From positions 2,732,139 to 2,796,138 of the forward strand of contig NZ_CH672413.1 of assembly GCF_000152705.1 (NCBI RefSeq): a DNA stretch of 64,000 bases, given 5' to 3'. The translations under genes were made by a program, and so were the position numbers. Numbering within the stretch: the first letter of the stretch is position 1; each line of letters begins with the position of its first letter. The stretch comes from Janibacter sp. HTCC2649. Lineage in GTDB: Bacteria > Actinomycetota > Actinomycetes > Actinomycetales > Dermatophilaceae. Of the stretch, positions 9,043 to 18,395 are shown one piece after another. A model generated the notes under the pieces. The model was not told the DNA's origin. It saw nothing but the letters and a program-made list of their open reading frames with translations, and ran no database searches.

Positions 9043-10176
9043 TCAGCTCGCGAATCGCACCGGCATGATGACGTAGCGATAGCTGGTGTCGGCCTCGCCG
9101 TCAGCCTCGGCCTGACCGCTGAGGACGGCCGGACGCGACGGCTGGGTGAACGAGAGCCTGCTGAACTCGGTGCCGACGGCGCCGAGGCCATCGAGCAGGA
9201 AGCCGGGGTTGAACGCGACCTCGACATCGGGGCCGGTCAGGGTGGCCTCGACGGCCTCGCTGGCCTGGGCGTCCTCGCCGGTGCCGGCCTCGATCGCGAC
9301 CTGGCCCTCGGTGAAGCGCAGCCGGACGGGGGTGTTGCGCTCGGCGACGAGGGCCACACGCTTGACGGCCTCGACGAGCTCGGCGGTGTTGACGACCGAC
9401 TCCGTCTCGGAGGTCGTCGGGAAGATCGAGCTGACCTTGGGGTACTCACCGTCGAGCAGGCGAGTGGTCGTGCGGCGGGAGCCGGCCTCGAAGCCGACGA
9501 GACCGTCGCCACCCGCAGCGGAACCGAGCGCGACGTCGATCGAGCCGGAGGCGCCGAGCGAGCGGGCCGTGTCGGCGAGGGTGCGGGCCGGGACGAGAAC
9601 GATGTGGCTCGCGGCGCTGTCGGTGGGGTTCCACGTGAGCTCACGCATGGCCAGGCGGTAGCGGTCGGTCGCGAGGAGCGTCATCTTGTCGCCCTCGATC
9701 TCGACACGGACGCCGGTGAGGATCGGCAGGGTGTCGCCGCGGTCGGCCGCGATCGAGACCTGGTTGACGGCCTGGGTGAACAGCTGGCCATCGATGGAAC
9801 CACTCGGCTCCGGCGACGACGGCAGCGTCGGGTAGTCGTCGGAGGGCATCTGCAGCAGGCTGAAGCGGCTCGAGCCACACACGACCTGGACCTTGGAGCC
9901 CTGCACCTCGACGTCGACTGGCTTGTTGGGCAGGTTGCGGGAGATGTCAGCGAGCAGACGGCCGAGCACGAGCACGGTTCCGGACTCGGAGACCTCGGCG
10001 GGCACGGTCAGACGAGCGGACACCTCGTAGTCGAAGGCCGAGAGGGTCACGGTGCCTTCGTCGTTCGCCTCGATGAGGATGCCGGCAAGGACGGGCACGG
10101 GAGGGCGCGCAGGAAGTCCGCGGGCGACCCAGGTGACCGCCTCGGCCAGGACTTCACGCTCGACGCGGAACTTCAC
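9043..10176 (-). CDS. dnaN: DNA polymerase III subunit beta (sliding clamp)
   Basis: 377-residue clamp that tethers polymerase III to DNA. It has the usual three-domain beta fold length and begins VKFRVEREVLAEAVTWVARGLPARPPVPVL, a typical clamp N-terminus; the C-terminus ends YRYVIMPVRFAS, the conserved MPVR motif. The GTG at 10176-10174 is chosen because it begins the conserved KFRV sequence; the longer open frame upstream crosses the origin. It stands next to oriC, co-directional with dnaA. Confidence 0.95.
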   Translation of the reverse strand: MKFRVEREVLAEAVTWVARGLPARPPVPVLAGILIEANDEGTVTLSAFDYEVSARLTVPAEVSESGTVLVLGRLLADISRNLPNKPVDVEVQGSKVQVVCGSSRFSLLQMPSDDYPTLPSSPEPSGSIDGQLFTQAVNQVSIAADRGDTLPILTGVRVEIEGDKMTLLATDRYRLAMRELTWNPTDSAASHIVLVPARTLADTARSLGASGSIDVALGSAAGGDGLVGFEAGSRRTTTRLLDGEYPKVSSIFPTTSETESVVNTAELVEAVKRVALVAERNTPVRLRFTEGQVAIEAGTGEDAQASEAVEATLTGPDVEVAFNPGFLLDGLGAVGTEFSRLSFTQPSRPAVLSGQAEADGEADTSYRYVIMPVRFAS

Positions 10177-10888
10177 GGCATACCGACCTAACTGTGTTTT
10201 GGGCTGCAACAGGCACAACAACGTTTGAGGACCGCGAAGCGCCGGGCGCCAGGAGGCGCAGGCAAGCGGGAAAGATGACATTAGTGCACGGAAGTGAGCG
10301 GGGACACCCGAGTCGGATGTTGTCATTCGCCGGGCTCCTGGGCGGCATTCCACAAGCAGGTCCTCGGGGCAGAACAATTGATAGGGGGATCTCGTCAGAG
10401 TTGTAGGAGGTGTGGATCCTGTGGACAACTCACTGTTTGTGCAGGTCAGCGACCCATCGGGGCGGTGGACGAGACGTGGACGGCGTGTGGAGGAATGACA
10501 CCCGCCTGTTGACGGCCACGTGGCCTTTCTGACTCGTCCACGGCGAGGACACCTCTCGTCCACCCCTCTGGGGCGGTTGTCCACAGTTGTCCACAGGGAT
10601 TGGGGACAACCGGCCAATTCTCTTGATCCCCAGGTTGTCCACAGAGGAAGTTGTCCACAGAGTTCTCCACACACCGTGGACGAGGGCGTCCCGGAGCCGT
10701 GCGGCTGCACCAAGGTGACGAACGGGTGACGAGGTGCCCACAGCTGTGGATCAACCTGTGGACAATCTTCTTGGTAACCGCACTTCGTCCCCCGGACGGA
10801 CAAACGAAAGTTCGTCTTCGTGCCCTGCACGGACCTGCTCGCTGCCCTCGCACGTCCGTGCGGGGCACGAAGACGGAGGACCAGGTTG
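10177..10888. other. oriC: Chromosomal replication origin oriC (dnaA-dnaN intergenic region)
   Basis: Gene-free 712-bp interval rich in DnaA boxes. Perfect TTGTCCACA or its complement occurs at 10420-10428, 10577-10585, 10587-10595, 10635-10643, 10651-10659 and 10757-10765. One-mismatch boxes are at 10602-10610 (TGGGGACAA) and 10663-10671 (TTCTCCACA). Two looser half-matches, TGTGGATCC (10411-10419) and TGTGGATCA (10745-10753), lie beside perfect boxes. A relatively AT-rich stretch near 10367-10386 could be the unwinding site. The dnaN promoter must also lie here. Confidence 0.93.
10813..10875 (-). terminator. Family A hairpin, single copy (A2), after dnaA
   Basis: Arms 10813-10834 and 10854-10875 (22 bp, one mismatch) carry CTTCGTGCCCTGCACGGAC and GTCCGTGCGGGGCACGAAG. 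It starts 13 nt after the dnaA stop on the minus strand and is the same family as the hairpin at 685-750. Confidence 0.65.
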
Positions 10889-12455
10889 TCAGCGTGACTG
10901 TTGCTTGATCCGGTTCGTCAGCTCGGTGACCTGGTTGTAGATCGCGCGCCGCTCGGCCATCAACTGGCGGATCTTCTTGTCGGCGTGCATGACCGTCGTG
11001 TGGTCTCGGCCGCCGAACTGCTGCCCGATCTTGGGCAGGGACAGGTCGGTGAGCTCGCGGCACAGGTACATCGCGATCTGACGGGCCGTGACGAGCACCC
11101 GGGAACGCGACTGCCCCTGGAGGTCCTCGAGGGTGAGACCGAAGTAGGCCGCGGTCTGCGCCATGATCGTCGCGCTCGTGATCTGGTTCGCGGAGTCGTG
11201 CGGGATGAGGTCCTTGAGCACGATCTCGGCGAGCGAGATGTCGACCGGCTGGCGGTTGAGGCTGGCGAAGGCGGTGACGCGGATGAGGGCGCCCTCGAGC
11301 TCGCGGATGTTCGTGCTGATCCGCGAGGCGATGAACTCGAGGACGTCGTCCGGGACGCTCAGCTTCTCCTGGGCGGCCTTCTTGCGCAGGATCGCGATCC
11401 GGGTCTCGAGGTCGGGTGGCTGTACGTCGGTCATGAGGCCCCACTCGAACCGACTGCGCATCCGCTCCTCGAAGCCGCTCAGCAGCTTGGGCGGTAGGTC
11501 GCTGGTGATGACGACCTGCTTGTTGGCGTTGTGCAGCGTGTTGAACGTGTGGAAGAACTCTTCCTGCGTCTGCACCTTGCCCTGCAGGAACTGGATGTCA
11601 TCGATGAGGAGCACGTCGACGTCGCGGTAGCGACGCTGGAAGTTCGCCGCCTTGTCGTCGCGGATGCTGTTGATGAAGTCGTTGGTGAACTCCTCGGAGT
11701 TCACGTAGCGCACCTTGACGTGGGGATAGAGGTTGCGCGCGTAGTGCCCGATCGCGTGCAACAGGTGGGTCTTGCCCAGTCCTGACTCGCCATAGATGAA
11801 GAGCGGGTTGTAGGCCTTGGCCGGCGTCTCGGCGACGGCGAGGGCGGCGGCGTTGGCGAAGCGGTTGCTGGCACCGATGACGAAGGTGTCGAACGTGTAC
11901 TTCGGGTTGAGCCGGGTCAGCTCGACCTGCTCCGGAACCGTGGCTCCGGGGCGGGGGCGAAGGGCTCCGGGCGACCGCGTGCGTCCGATGGCACCGTTGT
12001 TGCGGCTGTCATCCTCACCCTCGTCGTCCTCGACCAGGGCGATCCCGTCGAGTTCGGCCCGTCTCTTGGCGCGGCGCCCGTCGGCATCCGCGGGACCTGG
12101 CTCGAGCCCGATGGTCGTGGCGGTGCGGGGAACCTGGTCGGCTCCGGCGCCGTCAACGGTGGTGGTGTCAGCCGGAATGGTGACGGGGACGTCGGCCAGC
12201 GAATGGTCGACCGTGACCGCAAGGCGCACGTCGTGACCGAGCTGGCTGCTCAAGGTTTCGGTGACCCGGTCACGCAGACGGGTCTCGACGATGTCCTTGG
12301 TGAAGTCGTTCGGAACGGCGATGAGAGCAGTCTCATCGAGCAGCCCCACGAGCTTGGCGAGGGAGAGAAAGGCGCGCTGCTGGACAGGGATTCCGTCAGA
12401 GTCGAGCGCGTCGAGGGTGGTGCGCCAGATCTGGTCCATCCCGACATCCGGCACC
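10889..12455 (-). CDS. dnaA: Chromosomal replication initiator DnaA
   Basis: AAA+ initiator that binds DnaA boxes and melts oriC. Domain I begins [25 protein letters not shown]; a variable acidic linker follows (residues about 95-185); domain III has Walker [16 protein letters not shown], Walker [14 protein letters not shown] and the sensor region; domain IV ends with the box-binding [21 protein letters not shown] at 12455 with an AAGG-containing leader is proposed as start; the ATG at 12439 (516 residues) is an equally possible start. Terminator-like A2 hairpin follows. Confidence 0.94.
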
Positions 12456-12840
12456 TGATCACCCGTACCTTCCGTGTCATTCGTGCGTGAAACCGAGGAT
12501 GTCCACAGAGTTGTCCACAGACTGTGGGTATGCGCAGTGACGCTAACAAGGGGGTGAGCCCGCGGCAAGCCGAAACAGTCTGCGGAGCCGTCACCTGCCT
12601 GTGCGCCCCGCGTGTCGTGCCAGATCCTGACACCGTGAGGTGAGAGCATAGGCGGTTCTTCGCTGCACGCGGGCTTTCTCCGGCGAGTTTGACCCGGTAT
12701 GCCGCCCTCACGTACCTTTGACACGCCTGTTGTGGCGGCCGTTGACGCCTGCCCACAGCCTCTGAACCAGCACGACCCAACACGCCCCACACCATCCGGT
12801 TTTTGTCCGTATGGGTCCGTCCCGTGAGAAGAGATTCACC
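12456..12840. promoter_or_regulatory. Divergent dnaA/rpmH promoter region with DnaA boxes
   Basis: Gene-free 385 bp. A perfect TTGTCCACA (12511-12519) and a one-mismatch box ATGTCCACA (12499-12507) lie 44-64 nt upstream of the proposed dnaA start, consistent with DnaA autoregulation or a second part of the origin. TTTGACACG at about 12717-12725 could be a -35 for rpmH, but I see no convincing -10. One GTATGCCG octamer lies near 12695. Confidence 0.6.
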
Positions 12841-12978
12841 GTGAGCAAGCGTACGTTCCAGCCCAACACCCGTCGTCGGTCCAAGACCCACGGCTTCCGT
12901 CTCCGCATGCGTACCCGTGCGGGTCGCGCCATCCTCGGTGCCCGTCGCCGCAAGGGCCGCTCCGAACTCTCCGCCTGA
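12841..12978 (+). CDS. rpmH: 50S ribosomal protein L34
   Basis: 45-residue basic ribosomal protein, too short for a simple ORF length cut-off. The sequence [18 protein letters not shown] followed by [21 protein letters not shown] is the canonical L34. It starts with GTG preceded by GTGAGAAGAGA. It is divergent from dnaA and followed seven bases later by rnpA, the classical origin-proximal order. Confidence 0.97.
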   Translation: MSKRTFQPNTRRRSKTHGFRLRMRTRAGRAILGARRRKGRSELSA

Positions 12979-12985
12979 GGCTTCG

Positions 12986-13351
12986 GTGCTGCCGGCGCCG
13001 AACCGACTGCGTGAGCGGTCGGATTTCGCGTCGGCGATCCGTTCCCCTGGTGCGATGCGAGCGGGATCGAGAATCCTTGTGGTGCACGCCAACGTGACCG
13101 ACTCTCGTGCGGGTTTTCCGCCGCGGGTCGGTTTCGTCGTGTCCAAGGCCGTCGGCAACGCGGTCGTTCGCAACCGGACCAAGCGCCGACTGCGCGCCGC
13201 GATCGCGACCGAGCTGACCGGCATACCCACGGGTCTTGACGTCGTGGTCCGAGCGCAGCCGGCAGCTGCCAGCGCGACGTTCGCAGAGCTGTCTGAATCG
13301 CTGAAACCGTTGTTGCACAAGGTTATTCGCCGTTTTGAGGTCGCCTCATGA
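12986..13351 (+). CDS. rnpA: Ribonuclease P protein component
   Basis: 121-residue protein cofactor of the RNase P ribozyme for tRNA 5' maturation. It starts at GTG (VLPAPNRLRERSDF), the typical N-terminus; the family RNR signature is VGFVVSKAVGNAVVRNRTKRRLR. The stop overlaps the yidD start by four bases (ATGA). GGCATACCC inside the gene uses the rare Ile codon ATA and is part of the octamer family described in the findings. Confidence 0.95.
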   Translation: MLPAPNRLRERSDFASAIRSPGAMRAGSRILVVHANVTDSRAGFPPRVGFVVSKAVGNAVVRNRTKRRLRAAIATELTGIPTGLDVVVRAQPAAASATFAELSESLKPLLHKVIRRFEVAS

Positions 13352-13641
13352 CGATCGGTCAGGTTGCTGCCAAGCCCCTCGTGTGGCTCGTGCGCGCCTA
13401 CCAGCTGGTCGTGTCACCCATGCGCCCGGCGACCTGCCGCTACTTCCCCTCCTGCTCTGCGTATGCCGTGACCGCCCTGGGTCGGTACGGCGTGTTCAAG
13501 GGAACCTGGCTCACGCTCCGGCGGTTGGGCAGGTGTCACCCTTGGGCGGCCGGCGGGGTCGACCACGTTCCACCTCTGCCCGGGGAACTGGATGATGGCG
13601 AGCTCATCGCTCGGCACATCCCCCACGAGACCACCACCTGA
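13348..13641 (+). CDS. yidD: Membrane protein insertion efficiency factor YidD
   Basis: 97 residues with the conserved motif PATCRYFPSCSAYAVTAL and the Gly/Arg-rich end RRLGRCHPW near residue 65. YidD-family proteins associate with the inner membrane and assist YidC. Coupled to rnpA by a 4-bp overlap and followed by yidC. Confidence 0.93.
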   Translation: MTIGQVAAKPLVWLVRAYQLVVSPMRPATCRYFPSCSAYAVTALGRYGVFKGTWLTLRRLGRCHPWAAGGVDHVPPLPGELDDGELIARHIPHETTT

Positions 13642-13708
13642 ACCACACTCCTAGAACCACGGTGTGGGCCCACCCCGGCAGAGACGCCGGAACTACTTAA
13701 AGGACAGC

Positions 13709-14716
13709 ATGGGCGACTTCTTCAACAGCCTGCTCTACCCGATCGAGCTTCTCGTCGCGTGGATCATGTACGGCTTCCACCAGGCCTTCACCTGGATCGG
13801 GCTCGACCCGGCGTCGGGTGCCGCGTGGGCACTGTCGATCATCGGGCTCGTCCTGGTCATGCGTGCCGCCATGATTCCGCTGTTCGTCAAGCAGATCAAC
13901 GCCTCCCGCAAGATGCAGATGATCCAGCCCGAACTGCAGAAGATCCAGAAGAAGTACAAGGGCAAGAGCGACCCTGAGTCCCGCCAGGCGATGACCCAGG
14001 AGACGATGGCGCTCTACAAGTCGGAGGGCACCAACCCGTTCTCCTCGTGCCTGCCGATCCTCGTGCAGTCACCGTTCTTCTTCGGTCTCTTCCGCGTGCT
14101 CAACGGCCTCAAAGGCATCTCCGAAGGAACCAAGGACCCGATCGGTCCGATCACACGGACCGTGGCGAAGCAGGCGGAGTCGGCCACGCTCTTCGGTGCA
14201 CAGCTCTCCGACAAGTTCATCGGCGCCGAGACGACGACGACCAAGGTCGTGACGATCCTCTTGATCGTGCTCATGTCGGCAACAACGTTCACGACGCAGC
14301 GTCAGCTGATGACGAAGAACATGCCGGCGTCCGCGCTCGACAACCCGTTCGCCAAGCAGCAGAAGCTGATCATGTACGTCATGCCGGTCGTCTTCGCGGT
14401 CTCCGGTATCAACTTCCCCATCGGTGTTCTTCTCTACTGGTTCACCACCAACGTGTGGTCGATGACCCAGCAGTTCTACGTGATCCGCAAGATGCCCGCC
14501 CCCGGCTCTGCTGCTGAGAGGGCGCTGCATGAACGTCTCGCCAAGCGCGGCAAGCCGATCCCCGGCGAGGCCGAGCGCAAGGCTGCTGAGGCAGCCGAAG
14601 CCGAGGCTGCTGCCGAGCGTTCCCGCCAGCGCGTGCAGCCCAAGGGCAAGAAGCGCGCCAAGAAGAAGGCGTCCTCGGGGCCCGTCGCCGAGAAGAAGCC
14701 CCAGACCGACAACTGA
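13709..14716 (+). CDS. yidC: Membrane protein insertase YidC/Oxa1
   Basis: 335-residue insertase for membrane proteins. It starts MGDFFNSLLYPIELLVAW after an AAAGGA ribosome-binding site; TM segments lie near 10-27, 33-65, 120-140, 190-207 and 225-250. The Oxa1 region includes MQMIQPELQKIQKKYKGK and NPFSSCLPILVQSPFFFGLF. The last 70 residues are a Lys/Ala/Glu-rich cytoplasmic tail, common in Gram-positive YidC. It lacks the large periplasmic domain of proteobacterial YidC. Confidence 0.95.
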   Translation: MGDFFNSLLYPIELLVAWIMYGFHQAFTWIGLDPASGAAWALSIIGLVLVMRAAMIPLFVKQINASRKMQMIQPELQKIQKKYKGKSDPESRQAMTQETMALYKSEGTNPFSSCLPILVQSPFFFGLFRVLNGLKGISEGTKDPIGPITRTVAKQAESATLFGAQLSDKFIGAETTTTKVVTILLIVLMSATTFTTQRQLMTKNMPASALDNPFAKQQKLIMYVMPVVFAVSGINFPIGVLLYWFTTNVWSMTQQFYVIRKMPAPGSAAERALHERLAKRGKPIPGEAERKAAEAAEAEAAAERSRQRVQPKGKKRAKKKASSGPVAEKKPQTDN

Positions 14717-14808
14717 GACCACAACTGCCGTATCAGGGCTCTGACCTGCGACGATACGGCGCCGGACCGACTGACGAAGGTGTCAGCCGCCACGAGAGGA
14801 ACCACCAG

Positions 14809-15465
14809 ATGAGTGAACTGACCGACCAGGAGACCGCAGAAACCACTGCGGTTGACGAGGACACCACGACCGTCGCGGCATCGGACACCACCGAGACCGC
14901 TGACGTCGAGCAGTCGAACCAGAACCCCGAGGCGGAGGAGTCGGACACAGAGTCCGCCATCGAGGACAAGCGCGACACCGCTGCACCCAAGGACGCGCCA
15001 GCCGACCTCGAGAAGGAAGGCGAGGTGGCGGCCGACTTCCTTGAGAACCTGCTCGACATCTGCGACCTCGACGGTGACATCGACGTCGACATCGACGGTG
15101 ACCGCGCTGCTGTCGCGATCGTCGACTCCGAAGAGGGCCGTGTCCCGCGTCGCCTCGTCGGTGACAACGCCAAGGTGCTTGATGCTCTTCAGGAGCTCAC
15201 CCGCCTGGCAGTGCAGGCCGCCACCGGTCACCGCAGCCGCCTCATGCTCGACGTCGCCGGCCACCGCGCCGGTCGTCGCGCCGAACTGGTGGAGGTCGCC
15301 AAGGTCGCCATCGCGTCCGTCAAGGAGTCCGGCGAGAAGACCGCCCTCGACCCGATGACGGCGTTCGAGCGCAAGGTCGTCCACGACGAGGTTCTGGCCG
15401 CCGGCCTGTCCTCCGAGTCCGAGGGTGTCGAGCCCCGTCGTCACGTCGTGGTTCTCCCCGCGTGA
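14809..15465 (+). CDS. jag: Jag/KhpB-like RNA-binding protein (KH + R3H)
   Basis: 218 residues. Residues 1-65 are an acidic low-complexity tail; 70-140 form a KH-like domain (FLENLLDICDLDGDIDVDI); the end is an R3H-type domain with RAELVEVAKVAIASVKESGE and KVVHDEVLAAGLSSESEGVEPRRHVVV. Jag/KhpB binds RNA in Gram-positives. Good GAGAGGA ribosome-binding site; the stop overlaps rsmG by four bases. Confidence 0.92.
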   Translation: MSELTDQETAETTAVDEDTTTVAASDTTETADVEQSNQNPEAEESDTESAIEDKRDTAAPKDAPADLEKEGEVAADFLENLLDICDLDGDIDVDIDGDRAAVAIVDSEEGRVPRRLVGDNAKVLDALQELTRLAVQAATGHRSRLMLDVAGHRAGRRAELVEVAKVAIASVKESGEKTALDPMTAFERKVVHDEVLAAGLSSESEGVEPRRHVVVLPA

Positions 15466-16178
15466 GCGATGTTTCACGTGAAACGGTGACCCAGGCTGAG
15501 GCCGACGCCACCGGTGCTCTTTCCACGGCCGCACCTTCGGGTGCGGCCGTGGTCTTTCGTGACCGTATGCCGGCAGCAACCCGTTTCGTTGAGATCCTCG
15601 CTGACACCGGCGTGACACACGGGTTGATCGGGCCGCGCGAGGTCCCCCGTCTGTGGGAGCGCCACGTTCTCAACTGCGCCGTCATCGAGGACGCTTTTCC
15701 TGAGAGTGCCATGCTCATCGACGTCGGCTCGGGCGCAGGCCTGCCCGGCGTCGCCCTCGCCATCGCTCGCCCCGACCTCGACATCCACCTCGTCGAGCCC
15801 ATGCAGCGCCGCACCGACTGGCTCACCACCACAGTCACCGATCTCGGCCTGGACAACGTCACGGTTCACCGCGGCCGCGCCGAGGAGTTCATCGGTGTCC
15901 TGTCAGCCCCCTGGGTCACCGCCCGGGCCGTTGCCCGCATCGCCAAGCTGGCGCGTTGGTGCGTCCCCCTCCTTGATGGCCGCGGAACCGTCGTCGCCAT
16001 GAAGGGGCGCTCCGCCCAGGAAGAACTCGACGCCGACCGCCGTGAGCTCAACAAGCTCGGCCTCGTCGCCGACGCGATCACGTCCCACGGCTCCACCGTC
16101 CTCGACGAACCCACCCTGACCCTTGACCTGACGTTCCAGCCCAAAACCCGCGTCACCAAGGGCAAGAAGAAGCGCTAA
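15462..16178 (+). CDS. rsmG: 16S rRNA (guanine-N7)-methyltransferase RsmG
   Basis: SAM-dependent methyltransferase, 238 residues, modifying G527 of 16S rRNA. The SAM pocket is MLIDVGSGAGLPGVALAIARPD, followed by HLVEPMQRRTDWL and GRAEEF. The extra N-terminus begins MSDVSRETVTQAEA, where VSRET is the translation of a parS site (15471-15484) immediately after the GTG start. Confidence 0.95.
   Translation: MSDVSRETVTQAEADATGALSTAAPSGAAVVFRDRMPAATRFVEILADTGVTHGLIGPREVPRLWERHVLNCAVIEDAFPESAMLIDVGSGAGLPGVALAIARPDLDIHLVEPMQRRTDWLTTTVTDLGLDNVTVHRGRAEEFIGVLSAPWVTARAVARIAKLARWCVPLLDGRGTVVAMKGRSAQEELDADRRELNKLGLVADAITSHGSTVLDEPTLTLDLTFQPKTRVTKGKKKR
15471..15484. promoter_or_regulatory. parS site at the rsmG start
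   Basis: Perfect GTTTCACGTGAAAC overlapping codons 4-8 of rsmG. Confidence 0.92.
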
Positions 16179-16191
16179 CCCTCACTCATGC

Positions 16192-16226
16192 AAGTGGCCC
16201 CGGTTCTCCTCGAACCGGGGCCACTT
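16192..16226 (+). terminator. Intrinsic terminator after rsmG
   Basis: Perfect 15-bp stem (16192-16206 with 16212-16226, loop TCCTC), 13 nt after the rsmG stop codon, followed by CCATTT. It is nearly symmetric and could act on both strands. Confidence 0.85.
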
Positions 16227-16245
16227 CCATTTGCCTTCTGGGGTC

Positions 16246-16348
16246 GTACCGAACTACCCGTTCGCCGCAATCCCACCCGACGCTCGCGCGCTGAGCGCAC
16301 TCACGTCTCCCGCCAGACCCAGCCAGCGGCGAACGGGCAGTTCGGTAC
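16246..16348. repeat. Family B element, copy 1, in the 909-bp rsmG-parA intergenic region
   Basis: A conserved core (about 16261-16334) is bounded by TTCGCCGC and GCGGCGAA and contains CGCTCGCGCGCTGAGCGC and CCCGCCAGACCCAGCCAG. The outer arms GTACCGAACTACCCG and its complement extend the inverted repeat to 23 bp with one mismatch. Copies 2 and 3 share the core but have different arms. The surrounding interval 16179-17087 contains no convincing gene: it holds the rsmG terminator, this element, a tandem 17-mer, three parS sites and element copy 2; 16349-16537 shows nothing further. Confidence 0.75.
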
Positions 16349-16537
16349 TCCCGTACGGCACCTACCAGCGTGGGCCGGTTCGCGGAGCTGGTCCGCCTGT
16401 TTCGGGTCGGGTACCGCTTCTTCTTGCTCGCCTTTGGCTCCCAGCCCTCACTGTGGTCACCTGAGGAAGTCACGGTCACCTTGGGTGGCTTGTCTCGTCC
16501 TCCTGCAGGCTTAAGGCCCCCTTCCTCGACTCCTTAA

Positions 16538-16573
16538 ATACAGAGGGGCGGTGGATATACAGAGGGGCGGTGG
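16538..16573 (+). repeat. Tandem 17-bp repeat
   Basis: ATACAGAGGGGCGGTGG occurs twice with a 19-bp period (16538-16554, 16557-16573), just upstream of the parS cluster. Function unknown. Confidence 0.7.
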
Positions 16574-16624
16574 GCGGGATCGCGGCCGGTGGACGTCGAG
16601 GCGTGGGCGCGGTTGGGTCGCGAT

Positions 16625-16638
16625 GTTTCACGTGAAAC
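16625..16638. promoter_or_regulatory. parS site
   Basis: Perfect GTTTCACGTGAAAC, first of three intergenic sites upstream of parA. Confidence 0.93.
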
Positions 16639-16781
16639 GCACGAGTGGCGACGAGCCTTGATGGAGCGGCCTCGCCCGCCCGTCATGGCCCGAGGCGAGC
16701 TGTGGTGGCGGCCAGCAGGTCGCGGGGAGACTTGCGGCAAGCCCCATGAGGCGGTGATCCCTGGTGACGCAGAAGCGGAAC

Positions 16782-16795
16782 GTTTCACGTGAAAC
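16782..16795. promoter_or_regulatory. parS site
   Basis: Perfect GTTTCACGTGAAAC, 157 bp after the previous site. Confidence 0.93.
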
Positions 16796-16833
16796 GGGAC
16801 CACAGCGGCAGGCGGCCTTTTGAAGGAGTGGGG

Positions 16834-16923
16834 AACCTTGGAATCGCCGCTGGCTGGGTCTGGCGGGAGCGCGGAGTGCGGTCTACGCGCGCAGCGCGGA
16901 TGGGATGGCGGCGATTCAAGGTT
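16834..16923. repeat. Family B element, copy 2 (reverse orientation)
   Basis: Reverse-complement copy of the core (GCCGCTGGCTGGGTCTGGCG at 16846-16865), bounded here by ATCGCCGC and GCGGCGAT. Outer arms AACCTTGGA and TCAAGGTT are complementary but unlike those of copies 1 and 3. It lies between two parS sites. Confidence 0.72.
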
Positions 16924-16960
16924 CGCCGCGACGGCTACGAAAGGTGCGGTGGGCACACTC

Positions 16961-16974
16961 GTTTCACGTGAAAC
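16961..16974. promoter_or_regulatory. parS site
   Basis: Perfect GTTTCACGTGAAAC, about 115 bp upstream of the parA start. Confidence 0.93.
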
Positions 16975-17087
16975 GTTGTGCTGTGAGCGGAACTGGGGGG
17001 TTGGCGCGTCGTGGGGTTTGGCGTGTCGGGGGTGGTTGGGTTTGGATTGGGTGTCCCTGACCGACGACCGTGAGGTGGTTCCCGACG

Positions 17088-18395
17088 ATGGCAGTCGAGG
17101 CCGAACGCCGCGTGACCCCTGGGCTGGGATTTCCTGCCCTTCCTGGCTCTGAGAGTGCTCCTTTGGGGTGGCCCGGGCCGGACGGAGTGGTTCACCTCTC
17201 CGACGTTTCACGTGAAACGCCCACGCCGGCGGCATCGACGGGAGAAGCGTCCGAGGCGACCCCCGAGGGTGTGGCTGAGGCCGTCATACTGGATCCGGCT
17301 GATGAGTCGGGGCCAGAGGCCGGGTCGGTGATCGGCACTGACGGTGCCGTGGGGGAGACTGAGGTCGTGTCAGTCCAGGACGAAGTTGACGATGTTTCAC
17401 GTGAAACGCAGCTGAGCGAGTCGGAGAAGGCAGCCGACGCCTTGGCGCGGGTTTCGCGTGAGGCGAGCGGCGACGTGGCGGACATTCCCGAGGCCGGTGC
17501 GGACACGCCACTGGCCCAGGCGGTGGCCGCGGACACGCGTAAGCGGATGACCCTGGTGGGGCGCGAGCTTCCTCGTCCGGCCCACACGCGCGTACTCACC
17601 GTGGCGAACCAGAAGGGTGGTGTCGGCAAGACGACGACCACCGTGAACGTGGCCGCCGCGCTGGCTCAGGCCGGGGCGACCGTGTTGGTCATCGACCTCG
17701 ACCCGCAGGGGAACGCAAGTACGGCGCTCGGCATCGAGCACCACGCTGAGGTCCCGAGCATCTACGACGTCCTCGTCGACGGGGATCCGCTGAGCAAGGT
17801 CGTCCAGCCCTGCCCCGACGTGCCCGGTCTGTTCTGTGCGCCGGCGACGATCGACCTGGCTGGCGCCGAGATCGAGCTCGTCTCGTTGGTGGCGCGAGAG
17901 ACGCGGCTCCATAAGGCCGTCTCGAAGTACGTCGCCGAACTGGGCGAGCAGGGTCAGGCGTTGGACTACGTGTTCATCGACTGCCCGCCGAGCCTGGGGC
18001 TGCTCACGGTCAATGCGTTCGTGGCTGGCAGTGAGGTGTTCATCCCGATCCAGTGCGAGTACTACGCGCTCGAAGGGCTGTCGCAGCTGCTCAAGAACAT
18101 CGAGCTCATCCGCGACCACCTCAACCCGAACCTGCACGTGTCGACCATCCTGCTCACGATGTTCGACGGTCGCACCCGGCTCTCGGCCCAGGTTGCCGAC
18201 GAGGTGCGCAGCCACTTCCCGGACCAGACCCTCAAGGCGTCCGTGCCGCGCTCGGTCCGCATCTCCGAGGCGCCCAGCCACGGCCAGACCGTCATGACCT
18301 ACGACCCCAACAGCAGCGGCGCCCTCTCCTACCTCGAGGCCGCCTCCGAGATGGCAGCGCAGAACGCCGCCGAGAACAGTGAGGATCGCTCATGA
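17088..18395 (+). CDS. parA: Chromosome-partitioning ATPase ParA with long parS-bearing N-terminal extension
   Basis: Deviant Walker ATPase that moves ParB-parS complexes for origin segregation. The conserved ParA part starts near residue 168 ([21 protein letters not shown]-loop about 176-184) and continues with [28 protein letters not shown] and [13 protein letters not shown]. The preceding residues are acidic and disordered and contain two VSRET peptides encoded by perfect parS sites. The ATG at 17088 with GAGGTGG upstream is chosen; a GTG at 17070 is possible and internal starts cannot be excluded. It overlaps parB by four bases. Confidence 0.92.
   Translation: MAVEAERRVTPGLGFPALPGSESAPLGWPGPDGVVHLSDVSRETPTPAASTGEASEATPEGVAEAVILDPADESGPEAGSVIGTDGAVGETEVVSVQDEVDDVSRETQLSESEKAADALARVSREASGDVADIPEAGADTPLAQAVAADTRKRMTLVGRELPRPAHTRVLTVANQKGGVGKTTTTVNVAAALAQAGATVLVIDLDPQGNASTALGIEHHAEVPSIYDVLVDGDPLSKVVQPCPDVPGLFCAPATIDLAGAEIELVSLVARETRLHKAVSKYVAELGEQGQALDYVFIDCPPSLGLLTVNAFVAGSEVFIPIQCEYYALEGLSQLLKNIELIRDHLNPNLHVSTILLTMFDGRTRLSAQVADEVRSHFPDQTLKASVPRSVRISEAPSHGQTVMTYDPNSSGALSYLEAASEMAAQNAAENSEDRS
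17205..17218. promoter_or_regulatory. parS site within parA
   Basis: Perfect GTTTCACGTGAAAC in the N-terminal extension of parA, read as VSRET. Confidence 0.93.
17394..17407. promoter_or_regulatory. parS site within parA
   Basis: Perfect GTTTCACGTGAAAC, read as VSRET, 189 bp after the previous site. A degraded relative (GTTTCGCGTGAGGC) follows at 17451-17464. Confidence 0.93.

Noticed and set aside
10177-10830. Upstream extension of the dnaN frame through oriC
   Set aside because: It translates DnaA boxes and a repeat; the clamp starts with conserved KFRV sequence at 10176.
12717-12747. rpmH promoter with -35 TTGACA
   Set aside because: No acceptable -10 at the right spacing, so it is only mentioned in the intergenic entry.
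17451-17464. Eighth parS site (GTTTCGCGTGAGGC)
   Set aside because: Three mismatches break the palindrome; it looks like a decayed copy.
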